Source: Oscillospiraceae bacterium (GTDB taxonomy: Bacteria > Bacillota > Clostridia > Oscillospirales > Acutalibacteraceae). From it: DNA of 6,223 nt. The notes under the pieces were generated by a model. It saw nothing but the letters and a program-made list of their open reading frames with translations. It made no database searches and had not been told where the DNA came from. The stretch spans positions 1 to 6,223 of the forward strand of contig JAFLUK010000090.1 in NCBI GenBank assembly GCA_022508865.1, read 5' to 3'. Positions 1 through 5,639 of the stretch are shown one piece after another (position 1 is the stretch's first letter; the number at the start of each line of letters is the position of its first letter). The translations under genes and the position numbers were made by a program.

Positions 1-116
1 CAAAGTCCGGAGTAAGAGCAGGTCAGACATGGTATATTCGTGCATATGCAATATATGAAGATGCCAACGGCAATATTTGCTTATACTATGGTGATGTAGT
101 ATCACAGGCTTATTAA
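1..116 (+). CDS. C-terminal end of a probably secreted protein, fibronectin-III-like (partial)
   Basis: The only open plus frame at the left edge begins with the codon at position 3 and ends at a TAA at 114-116, giving 37 residues; the start lies outside the window. The residues include the run AGQTWYIRAYAIYEDANG and end in YYGDVVSQAY. This alternation, with an aromatic and Arg-Ala-Tyr strand followed by a turn and a final Tyr-Gly strand, resembles the last two strands (F and G) of a fibronectin type III or similar Ig-like domain, as found in extracellular proteins of Clostridia. No sorting signal, dockerin or membrane anchor is visible after it. The function of the whole protein cannot be told. 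That the stretch is coding is fairly likely; the domain assignment is tentative because so little is present. Confidence 0.55.
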   Translation, partial: KSGVRAGQTWYIRAYAIYEDANGNICLYYGDVVSQAY

Positions 117-158
117 TAATTAAAAATAATATATTTAAAATAAATATTATAATACCCC

Positions 159-187
159 TTGACAAAATATGATTTTTAGTGTATCAT
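159..187 (+). promoter_or_regulatory. Sigma-A-type promoter of the 41-aa peptide gene
   Basis: A perfect -35 box TTGACA at 159-164 is followed after exactly 17 bases by TATCAT at 182-187, a 5/6 match to the -10 consensus. Transcription would begin near 194, leaving a leader of about 40 bases before the ATG at 233. A 7-bp inverted repeat, ATATGAT (167-173) and ATCATAT (183-189), covers the spacer and the -10 box and could be an operator. Confidence 0.75.
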
Positions 188-232
188 ATATAACGATGAT
201 ATAATATTTTTATATATTTATGGAGGTAAAAT

Positions 233-358
233 ATGAGTTACGTAACACCCGATGTTGAATTAATCGCAATAAAGAATGATGTTGTTGTTGGTGCAAGCGC
301 AGGTACACAAACACTTCCAACAGGCGGCGAGATTGACACTGACGGCTCAGTAGACTAA
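233..358 (+). CDS. Small 41-aa peptide of unknown function
   Basis: This is a complete small gene of 41 codons: ATG at 233, TAA at 356-358, with GGAGG at 222-226 six bases before the start. It has its own promoter upstream and a strong terminator 10 bases downstream, so it is a monocistronic unit. The product has two parts: an N-terminal half with the pattern YVTPDVELIAIKNDVVVGAS, and a C-terminal half rich in Gly, Thr, Ser, Asp and Glu and without Cys or Lys. There is no signal peptide or membrane segment. From general recollection, short clostridial peptides beginning with a Y-x-x-P-x-x-E-L-I-like segment and ending in variable tails are common but uncharacterised; this could not be checked here. 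A leader-plus-core precursor of a modified or exported peptide is possible, but no processing gene lies in the window. Confidence 0.75.
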   Translation: MSYVTPDVELIAIKNDVVVGASAGTQTLPTGGEIDTDGSVD

Positions 359-368
359 TTAAAAAAAC

Positions 369-402
369 AAAGGTTACTCTTTTGAGTAACCTTTATTTTT
401 TT
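369..402 (+). terminator. Intrinsic terminator after the 41-aa peptide gene
   Basis: An 11-bp perfect stem, AAAGGTTACTC (369-379) with GAGTAACCTTT (384-394), closes a TTTT loop and is followed by A and a run of seven T. It sits 10 bases after the peptide stop codon. The A-run at 361-367 means it may also slow minus-strand transcription. Confidence 0.92.
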
Positions 403-449
403 CGTATATTTTTGTATTTCCTGCATAAAGTGTATAGAAGGAAAATGTT

Positions 450-1040
450 ATGGAATTAATAGAAATTTTGCTTTTGGCCGTGGGCCTTTCTATGGACGCC
501 TTTGCAGTGTCTGTTTGCAAGGGCCTTGCTATAAAACAGATTAACTTTAAAAAAGCCGCAATCTGCGGAATATGGTTTGGTGGGTTTCAGGCTCTTATGC
601 CTATGATTGGATACCTTTTGGGCGCAGGTTTTACTGGCTACATTACAAACATCACACCATGGATTGCATTTGTACTTTTGTCGCTAATCGGCGGCAATAT
701 GATAAAAGAGGCGCTCTTTGCTAATGAAGAAAAGACAGACGATAGTCTTGGCATAAAGACGATGTTCACAATGGCTGTTGCCACAAGCATAGACGCTCTT
801 GCTGTCGGCGTTACCTTTGCCTGTGTGCCTGTTGAAATTGCACCTACCCTTAACGGGCTGATTAACACCGTTATTGGTGTTGTGTTAATAGGTATTACTA
901 CCTTTATACTGTCCTGCATAGGTGTAAAAATCGGAAATATTTTCGGTCTGAAATACAAGAGCAAGGCTGAACTTGCAGGTGGTATAATTCTCGTTTGCCT
1001 TGGTATTAAAATTTTGCTTGAGTATTTCGGTGTGTTTTAA
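450..1040 (+). CDS. mntP: Manganese efflux pump MntP (YebN family)
   Basis: MntP exports Mn2+ across the cytoplasmic membrane and protects against manganese overload. The 196-residue protein is almost entirely hydrophobic with about six membrane segments, and it is built as two related halves. Each half carries the family's acidic motif: GLSMDAFAVS with Asp16 near the N-terminus and ATSIDALAVG with Asp115. These match the two membrane aspartates known to matter in E. coli MntP (188 aa). Charged loops lie at about 92-101 and 167-172, and the end (AELAGGIILVCLGIKILLEYF region) is typical. The ATG at 450 is preceded by AGAAGG at 436-441 with an eight-base gap. No clear promoter stands between the preceding terminator and the gene, and the 47-base space is too short for the manganese-sensing yybP-ykoY riboswitch often found before such genes. 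A terminator follows at 1086. Confidence 0.93.
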   Translation: MELIEILLLAVGLSMDAFAVSVCKGLAIKQINFKKAAICGIWFGGFQALMPMIGYLLGAGFTGYITNITPWIAFVLLSLIGGNMIKEALFANEEKTDDSLGIKTMFTMAVATSIDALAVGVTFACVPVEIAPTLNGLINTVIGVVLIGITTFILSCIGVKIGNIFGLKYKSKAELAGGIILVCLGIKILLEYFGVF

Positions 1041-1085
1041 TAATTAATGCTAAAAACTAATCAGTGTTAAATTCATAAGTATTCT

Positions 1086-1119
1086 GACGGCTTTTCTTTG
1101 GAGAGTCGTCTTTTCTTTT
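1086..1119 (+). terminator. Intrinsic terminator after mntP
   Basis: GACGGCTTTTC (1086-1096) pairs with GGAGAGTCGTC (1100-1110) over 11 positions, with three G-U wobbles, around a TTT loop, and is followed by TTTTCTTTT. It lies 45 bases after the mntP stop codon. The wobble pairs would be mismatches in the complementary transcript, so it should act mainly in the plus direction. Confidence 0.75.
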
Positions 1120-1253
1120 GTATGTACCGAACATAATATACAGTATAAACAATGTGGGGCGTAATTTAATTAAGATTATACAAACTAATACTGCTGTATA
1201 TTATGTTCATAAAGTAAAAAATAAAGGTACACAACTTTGACTTTGTTTGTACC
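1117..1253. repeat. Inverted-repeat element flanked by an imperfect 12-base direct repeat
   Basis: A perfect 15-bp inverted repeat is formed by GAACATAATATACAG (1129-1143) and CTGTATATTATGTTC (1194-1208). A TTAATTAA palindrome (1166-1173) lies within one base of its centre, so the 80-base unit is nearly symmetric. Outside it, TTTGTATGTACC (1117-1128) and TTTGTTTGTACC (1242-1253) form a direct repeat with 11 of 12 bases equal. Its role is unknown: it may be a small non-coding mobile remnant, a cruciform or binding site, or part of an RNA. No coding frame is evident in it. Confidence 0.6.
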
Positions 1254-1255
1254 TT
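1210..1255 (-). terminator. Possible minus-strand intrinsic terminator in the mntP-adhE gap
   Basis: AAGGTACA (1224-1231) and TGTACCTT (1248-1255) form an 8-bp stem, which AAC/GTT can lengthen past a one-base bulge. Read on the minus strand, the hairpin is followed by TTTATTTTTT (from 1223 leftward); on the plus strand there is no T-run. It would therefore stop transcripts running leftward from the adhE promoter region, although no minus-strand gene is visible there. The hairpin is clear; the terminator role is inferred. Confidence 0.4.
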
Positions 1256-1291
1256 ACTTATTGTATAAAATGGGGAATTTTCATTTTTCTG

Positions 1292-1320
1292 TTTACAAAA
1301 AGCAAGAAATTTGTTAAAAT
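1292..1320 (+). promoter_or_regulatory. Sigma-A-type promoter of adhE
   Basis: TTTACA at 1292-1297 (5/6 of the -35 consensus) and TAAAAT at 1315-1320 (5/6 of the -10 consensus) are separated by exactly 17 bases. Transcription would begin near 1327, giving a leader of about 78 bases. The -10 box lies within the Rex-like palindrome. Confidence 0.75.
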
Positions 1321-1328
1321 TTTAACAT
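1311..1328. promoter_or_regulatory. Rex-type redox operator over the adhE -10 box
   Basis: TTGTTAAAATTTTAACAT fits the Rex operator consensus TTGTTAANNNNTTAACAA at 13 of the 14 fixed positions (only the final A is a T), and 1312-1327 is a 16-bp perfect palindrome. Rex is a repressor that binds DNA when NAD+ is plentiful and lets go when NADH rises; adhE is one of its usual targets in Clostridia and related bacteria. The site covers the -10 box and probable transcription start, so binding would block RNA polymerase. The rex gene itself is not in the window. Confidence 0.82.
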
Positions 1329-1334
1329 AGATTA

Positions 1335-1384
1335 ATACTGGGGCACCAAAGAACAGAATAGCTATGCTCTTTGGCTGACAGTAT
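1335..1384 (+). promoter_or_regulatory. Two-part hairpin in the adhE mRNA leader
   Basis: The basal stem ATACTG (1335-1340) with CAGTAT (1379-1384) and the upper stem CCAAAGA (1346-1352) with TCTTTGG (1368-1374) are joined by an internal loop of GGGCA opposite CTGA. The 15-base top loop contains the self-complementary ATAGCTAT (1358-1365). The structure fills most of the predicted leader and ends five bases before the AAGGAG ribosome binding site (1390-1395). It has no T-tail, so it is not a terminator. I do not recognise it as a known riboswitch; roles in mRNA stability or translation are possible. Confidence 0.55.
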
Positions 1385-1404
1385 GAATAAAGGAGAGATA
1401 GAAA

Positions 1405-4005
1405 ATGGCAAACAATTATATTGTGGATTCAGTAGAAGCCCTGGAAGTTAAACTACAGGAAGTAAGAGAAGCTCAAAGGGTGTTTGCTACATTCCCTCAG
1501 GAAAAGGTAGATGCAATATTTAAGGCGGCTGCTGTTGCGGCAAACAAAATGAGAATTCCACTTGCAAAAATGGCTGTTGAAGAAACAGGTATGGGCGTAG
1601 TTGAAGATAAGGTTATCAAAAACAACTATGCCGCAGAACACATATACAATGCCTATAGAGATGTTAAAACTTGTGACATTATTGAAAGAGATGAGGCCTT
1701 TGGTACTATTAAGGTTGCTGAACCGATTGGTGTGGTTGCTGCGGTTATTCCAACAACAAACCCAACCTCAACAGCAATTTTTAAGACCCTTATTTCACTA
1801 AAAACAAGAAACGGAATTATTATTTCACCACACCCACGTGCTAAAAACAGTACAATAGAGGCAGCAAAGATTGTTCTTGATGCCGCTGTGGCAGCAGGTG
1901 CACCCGAAGGTATTATCGGTTGGATTGATGTTCCGTCTCTTGATATGACTAACCTTGTTATGAAAGAGGCTGACATTATCCTTGCTACAGGTGGCCCCGG
2001 AATGGTAAAGGCTGCATATTCCAGCGGTAAGCCCGCTCTTGGTGTTGGAGCAGGTAACACACCTGCTATTATTGACAGTACAGCAGATATCCTTTTGGCT
2101 GTGTCATCAATTATTCATTCAAAGACATTTGACAACGGTATGATTTGCGCTTCCGAGCAGTCTGTCATTGTTATGAAGGATATTTATGACAAGGTGAAAA
2201 AGGAATTTGAATACAGAGGATGTTATTTCCTCAGCGCTAAAGAAACAGAAAAGGTAAGAAAGACCATCATTATCAACGGCGCTCTCAACGCAAAAATTGT
2301 TGGCCAGTCAGCTTTCAAAATTGCTTCCCTTGCAGGTGTTAAGGTACCTGAAGATACAAAGATAATCATCGGTGAGGTTGACAGTGTTGATATTTCCGAG
2401 GAATTTGCACACGAAAAGCTTTCTCCTGTTCTTGCGTTCTACAAAGCAGAGGATTTTGAGGATGCTCTGAAAAAGGCTGAACAGCTTATTGCCGATGGCG
2501 GCTATGGTCACACATCATCACTATACTGCAATGCAGTAACAGAAAAAGAAAAGATTGATATCTTTGCTCAAAGAATGAAAACCTGCCGAATCCTTGTTAA
2601 TACACCATCTTCCCACGGCGGTATTGGTGACCTCTACAACTTTAAGCTTGCTCCGTCACTTACACTTGGTTGCGGCTCATGGGGCGGCAACTCGGTATCA
2701 GACAACGTAGGAGTTAAGCACTTAATCAACATTAAAACAGTTGCAGAGAGAAGGGAAAATATGCTTTGGTTCAGAGCACCTGAAAAGGTATATATCAAAA
2801 AGGGTTGCTTGCCGATTGCTTTGCAGGAGCTTAAGGATGTAATGAATAAAAAGAGAGTATTTATTGTTACAGACCGGTTCCTTTACAAAAACGGATATAC
2901 AAAATGTGTAACAGATAAGCTGGACGAAATGGGTATTCAGCACGCAACATTCTTTGATGTTGCTCCGGACCCAACACTTGCTTGTGCAAAAGAGGGTGCT
3001 GTGCAGATGACAGCCTTTGAGCCTGATTGTATTATTGCAATCGGCGGCGGCTCTGCCATGGATGCGGCAAAGATTATGTGGGTACTCTATGAACATCCTG
3101 AAGCAGACTTTATGGATATGGCAATGAGATTTATTGATATCCGCAAGAGAGTATATAAATTCCCTAAAATGGGAGAAAAAGCATACTTCATCTGTGTTCC
3201 CACATCAGCAGGTACAGGTTCAGAGGTTACACCGTTTGCTGTTATTACTGACGAAAAAAGCGGTATAAAATATCCTCTTGCAGACTATGAACTTCTGCCC
3301 AATATGGCTATTGTTGATACAGATATGCATATGACTGCGCCAAAGGGTCTTACTGCTGCATCAGGTGTAGACGCACTTACTCACGCACTTGAGGCCTATG
3401 CTTCTATAATGGCTACAGACTACACAGACAGCCTTGCTCTTAAAGCTGCAAAGACAGTATTTGATTATCTTCCAATTTGCTACGATAACGGACCTAACGA
3501 GCCTGCAGCAAGAGAAAAAATGGCTAATGCTGCAACAATGGCAGGTATGGCATTTGCAAATGCTTTCCTTGGTGTTTGTCACTCAATGGCTCATAAGCTG
3601 GGTGCTTATCATCACCTGCCGCACGGTGTTGCAAACGCGCTCCTTATTAATGAGGTAATCAAGTTTAATTCAGCAGAATGTCCAAGAAAGATGGGCACAT
3701 TCTCACAGTATGACCATCCCCACACAATGGAAAGATATGCAGAATTTGCATCATTTATGGGCGCAAAGGGTAAGACAGATGAGGATAAGGTTGAAAACCT
3801 TATGAAGATGATTGACGAACTGAAAGAAAAGGTTGGCATTAAAAAATCAATTAAGGATTACGATATTCCCGAAGATGTATTTATGGAAAGCCTTGACCGG
3901 ATGTGCGAGGATGCATTTGACGACCAGTGCACAGGTGCAAACCCAAGATATCCGTTAATTTCAGAAATCAAAGAAATGTATCTCAACGCATATTACGGTA
4001 ACTAA
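1405..4005 (+). CDS. adhE: Bifunctional acetaldehyde-CoA / alcohol dehydrogenase AdhE
   Basis: AdhE reduces acetyl-CoA to acetaldehyde and then to ethanol, using two NADH and so regenerating NAD+ in fermentation; members of the family assemble into cytoplasmic filaments (spirosomes). The 866 residues match the family length (E. coli 891). The N-terminal aldehyde dehydrogenase half (about 1-440) has IPTTNPTSTAIFK, the nucleotide-site region GVGAGNTPA (213-221) and the catalytic Cys248 in FDNGMICASEQ. After a short linker, the iron-dependent alcohol dehydrogenase half (about 456-866) has the GGGS nucleotide motif (547-550) and the four iron ligands Asp656, His660, His726 and His740, in line with E. 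coli Asp653, His657, His723 and His737. No active-site residue seems missing. The ATG at 1405 follows AAGGAG (1390-1395) by nine bases. Expression is probably governed by the Rex-like site and the leader hairpin, and the kinase gene 30 bases downstream is probably cotranscribed. Confidence 0.97.
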   Translation: MANNYIVDSVEALEVKLQEVREAQRVFATFPQEKVDAIFKAAAVAANKMRIPLAKMAVEETGMGVVEDKVIKNNYAAEHIYNAYRDVKTCDIIERDEAFGTIKVAEPIGVVAAVIPTTNPTSTAIFKTLISLKTRNGIIISPHPRAKNSTIEAAKIVLDAAVAAGAPEGIIGWIDVPSLDMTNLVMKEADIILATGGPGMVKAAYSSGKPALGVGAGNTPAIIDSTADILLAVSSIIHSKTFDNGMICASEQSVIVMKDIYDKVKKEFEYRGCYFLSAKETEKVRKTIIINGALNAKIVGQSAFKIASLAGVKVPEDTKIIIGEVDSVDISEEFAHEKLSPVLAFYKAEDFEDALKKAEQLIADGGYGHTSSLYCNAVTEKEKIDIFAQRMKTCRILVNTPSSHGGIGDLYNFKLAPSLTLGCGSWGGNSVSDNVGVKHLINIKTVAERRENMLWFRAPEKVYIKKGCLPIALQELKDVMNKKRVFIVTDRFLYKNGYTKCVTDKLDEMGIQHATFFDVAPDPTLACAKEGAVQMTAFEPDCIIAIGGGSAMDAAKIMWVLYEHPEADFMDMAMRFIDIRKRVYKFPKMGEKAYFICVPTSAGTGSEVTPFAVITDEKSGIKYPLADYELLPNMAIVDTDMHMTAPKGLTAASGVDALTHALEAYASIMATDYTDSLALKAAKTVFDYLPICYDNGPNEPAAREKMANAATMAGMAFANAFLGVCHSMAHKLGAYHHLPHGVANALLINEVIKFNSAECPRKMGTFSQYDHPHTMERYAEFASFMGAKGKTDEDKVENLMKMIDELKEKVGIKKSIKDYDIPEDVFMESLDRMCEDAFDDQCTGANPRYPLISEIKEMYLNAYYGN

Positions 4006-4024
4006 TCTGTAATCATAGATTTTT

Positions 4025-4030
4025 AGGAGG
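4025..4030 (+). promoter_or_regulatory. Strong ribosome binding site of the kinase gene
   Basis: AGGAGG lies five bases before the ATG at 4036 and within the 30-base space after adhE. It fixes the start codon and means the gene can be translated efficiently from the adhE transcript. Confidence 0.85.
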
Positions 4031-4035
4031 CAATT

Positions 4036-4779
4036 ATGGAAACTCTACTTGAAAGAAGCGACAAAAAAATTATTCACGAGGGTGACACTGTAGTTAAGAT
4101 TTTTTCTGCTGATTACAGCAAGGCTAATGTTCTTAACGAGGCTCTTAATCAGGCGCTTGTTGAGGAAACAGGTCTTAACATTCCTCACCTCCGTGAGGTT
4201 AAAATGATTGAGGGTATGTGGGCAATTGTTATTGACTATATCCCCGGCAAAACATTACAGCAGCTTATGGAAGAAAATCCCGACAAGCTGGATGAGTATA
4301 TGGATTTGTTTGTGGATTTGCAGTGCAAGGTTTTGTCTAAACGTTCACCAAAGTTGAGAAAAATCAAGGACAAAATGATTGGCAAAATGTCAGAATGTAA
4401 GATTATTGATGCAACCCAGCGTTATGAACTGCAGACAAGAATTTCTTCAATGCCAAAGCACGACAAGGTTTGTCACGGGGACTTTAACCCCAGTAACATT
4501 ATCATTACTCCCGACGGTGAGCCGTATATTATTGACTGGTCTCACGCAACAAGGGGTAATGCATCTGCCGACGCCGCAAGAACATATTTGCTGTTTGTTC
4601 TTGAGGGTAAGGAAGATTTGGCAAAGAAGTACATTACAACCTTTAGCAAAAAGGCTGATATTCCGCTCCAGCTTATTCAGAAGTGGATGCCTGTTGTAGC
4701 CGCATCTCAATCCCTTAAGGGCAAGGAAGAAGAAATGGAAATCCTTTCCTCATGGGCGAATGTTGTTGACTACGAATAA
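4036..4779 (+). CDS. APH-fold phosphotransferase (aminoglycoside/choline kinase-like), substrate unknown
   Basis: The 247-residue protein belongs to the small-molecule kinases with the aminoglycoside phosphotransferase fold. A short N-lobe carries the probable ATP-binding lysine in VVKIF (Lys21), a candidate glutamate partner in NEAL (Glu35) and the hinge-like region VIDYIPGKTL (65-74). The C-lobe has the catalytic loop CHGDFNPSNII with Asp149 and Asn154, and the metal-binding Asp167 in YIIDWSHA, followed by helices. The active site is thus complete. No signal peptide or membrane segment is seen, so it should be cytoplasmic. The protein is somewhat shorter than typical resistance enzymes, and its position behind adhE in the same direction, without a terminator between, speaks for a metabolic role and not antibiotic resistance. 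A protein target or a sugar, amino-alcohol or other metabolite is equally possible. The fold is well supported; the substrate is not known. Confidence 0.85.
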   Translation: METLLERSDKKIIHEGDTVVKIFSADYSKANVLNEALNQALVEETGLNIPHLREVKMIEGMWAIVIDYIPGKTLQQLMEENPDKLDEYMDLFVDLQCKVLSKRSPKLRKIKDKMIGKMSECKIIDATQRYELQTRISSMPKHDKVCHGDFNPSNIIITPDGEPYIIDWSHATRGNASADAARTYLLFVLEGKEDLAKKYITTFSKKADIPLQLIQKWMPVVAASQSLKGKEEEMEILSSWANVVDYE

Positions 4780-4791
4780 TATAATAAAATA

Positions 4792-4832
4792 AAAAAAGAC
4801 TGTTGCATTTCTTATATGCAACAGTCTTTTTT
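4792..4832. terminator. Bidirectional terminator between convergent genes
   Basis: AAAAAAGACTGTTGCAT (4792-4808) pairs perfectly over 17 bp with ATGCAACAGTCTTTTTT (4816-4832) around the loop TTCTTAT. The A-run on the left becomes a T-run on the minus strand, extended by more T beyond it. It lies 12 bases after the kinase stop codon and 38 bases beyond the exonuclease stop codon, so it can end both convergent units. Confidence 0.93.
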
Positions 4833-4870
4833 GCAGTACTATGTTTTCTTCAATTACCCTTATAGTTATA

Positions 4871-5626
4871 CTAAATATCTATCACAAGCTCAACAGGACA
4901 ATGGTCACTGCCCGTAATATCTGTGTGAATATTTGCATCGGTAATTTTGTCCTTAATACGGCTTGATGTAATAAAGTAGTCAATACGCCACCCTGCGTTA
5001 TTTTTTCTTGCATTGAATCGGTAGCTCCACCAGGAGTACACACCTGTAGTGTCAGGGTATAGGTGACGGTAGCTGTCGGTAAAGCCGCTATCCAGCAGTG
5101 CGGTCATTTTGTCCCTTTCTTTCTCGGTAAAACCGGCATTTTTTCTGTTTGTCTTTGGATTTTTTAAGTCGATTTCATTGTGTGCCACATTAAGGTCACC
5201 ACACAAAATCACAGGTTTATTCTTGTCTAATTCCTTTATGTAGGAAAGAAAATCATCCTCCCACTTCATTCTGTAATCAAGTCGCTTCAGTTCATTTTGT
5301 GAGTTGGGAGTGTAGCAGGTGATAAGGTAAAAATCCTCAAATTCCAGTGTGATTAATCTGCCCTCTTTATCGTGTTCCTCAATTCCCATTCCTGTTGTAA
5401 AGGAAATGGGCTTTTTCTTTGTAAAGATTGCAGTTCCTGAATATCCCTTTTTTTCTGCATAGTTCCAGTATTGATGGTAGCCCTCAAGGTCTAAATCAAT
5501 CTGATTTTCCTGCAATTTTGTTTCCTGCACACAGAAAATATCTGCATTCAGTTCCTTAAATATATCTGTAAAGCCTTTGTTAACACAGGCTCGAAGTCCG
5601 TTAACATTCCAAGATATCATTTTCAT
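4871..5626 (-). CDS. xth: Exodeoxyribonuclease III / AP endonuclease (ExoA-type)
   Basis: This enzyme cuts DNA at abasic sites and removes nucleotides from 3' ends during base excision repair in the cytoplasm. The 251 residues agree with the family (B. subtilis ExoA 252 aa), and the endonuclease/exonuclease/phosphatase fold runs the whole length. Catalytic residues appear in order: Asn7 in SWNVNG, the metal ligand Glu35 in QETK, Tyr105 in CYTPNSQ, Asp144 and Asn146 in GDLNVAHNEIDL, Asp216 in WRIDYF, and Asp241-His242 in the final GSDHCPV motif. The stop is TAG at 4873-4871. The chosen ATG (5626-5624) has AAGGAA six bases upstream (5638-5633); a second ATG two codons on is less likely. Only 13 bases separate it from the upstream gene on the same strand, so it is probably read from that gene's promoter beyond the window. 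Confidence 0.95.
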   Translation of the reverse strand: MKMISWNVNGLRACVNKGFTDIFKELNADIFCVQETKLQENQIDLDLEGYHQYWNYAEKKGYSGTAIFTKKKPISFTTGMGIEEHDKEGRLITLEFEDFYLITCYTPNSQNELKRLDYRMKWEDDFLSYIKELDKNKPVILCGDLNVAHNEIDLKNPKTNRKNAGFTEKERDKMTALLDSGFTDSYRHLYPDTTGVYSWWSYRFNARKNNAGWRIDYFITSSRIKDKITDANIHTDITGSDHCPVELVIDI

Positions 5627-5639
5627 AGCGTATTCCTTT

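Noticed and set aside
126..150. AT-only hairpin after the partial first gene
   Set aside because: Its pairing is all A-T with a bulge, and it is followed by a C-run and not by T; no terminator can be claimed for the first gene.
638..964. Minus-strand open frame of 108 codons within mntP
   Set aside because: It lies wholly inside the well-supported mntP frame, shows no family motif and has no ribosome binding site consistent with a gene.
1128..1208. LexA-like box suggested by CGAAC and GTTC
   Set aside because: The half-sites are about 70 bases apart, not four, so they do not form a LexA operator; they are the ends of the long inverted repeat.
1383..1404. ATG at 1383 as an upstream or alternative start before adhE
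   Set aside because: It is out of frame with adhE, lies within the leader hairpin and the region before AAGGAG, and has no ribosome binding site of its own.
1653..2060. Minus-strand open frame of 135 codons within adhE (also shorter ones at 2722-3096, 3361-3582 and 3612-3839)
   Set aside because: These are shadows of the conserved adhE frame, whose catalytic motifs run across all of them.
4004..4025. AATCT/AGATT hairpin followed by T bases between adhE and the kinase gene
   Set aside because: Only five mostly A-T pairs with an eight-base loop; too weak for an intrinsic terminator.
4036..4779. Antibiotic-resistance aminoglycoside phosphotransferase
   Set aside because: Only the general fold motifs match. 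The protein is short, and it sits in a metabolic unit with no mobile-element signs, so resistance is not supported.
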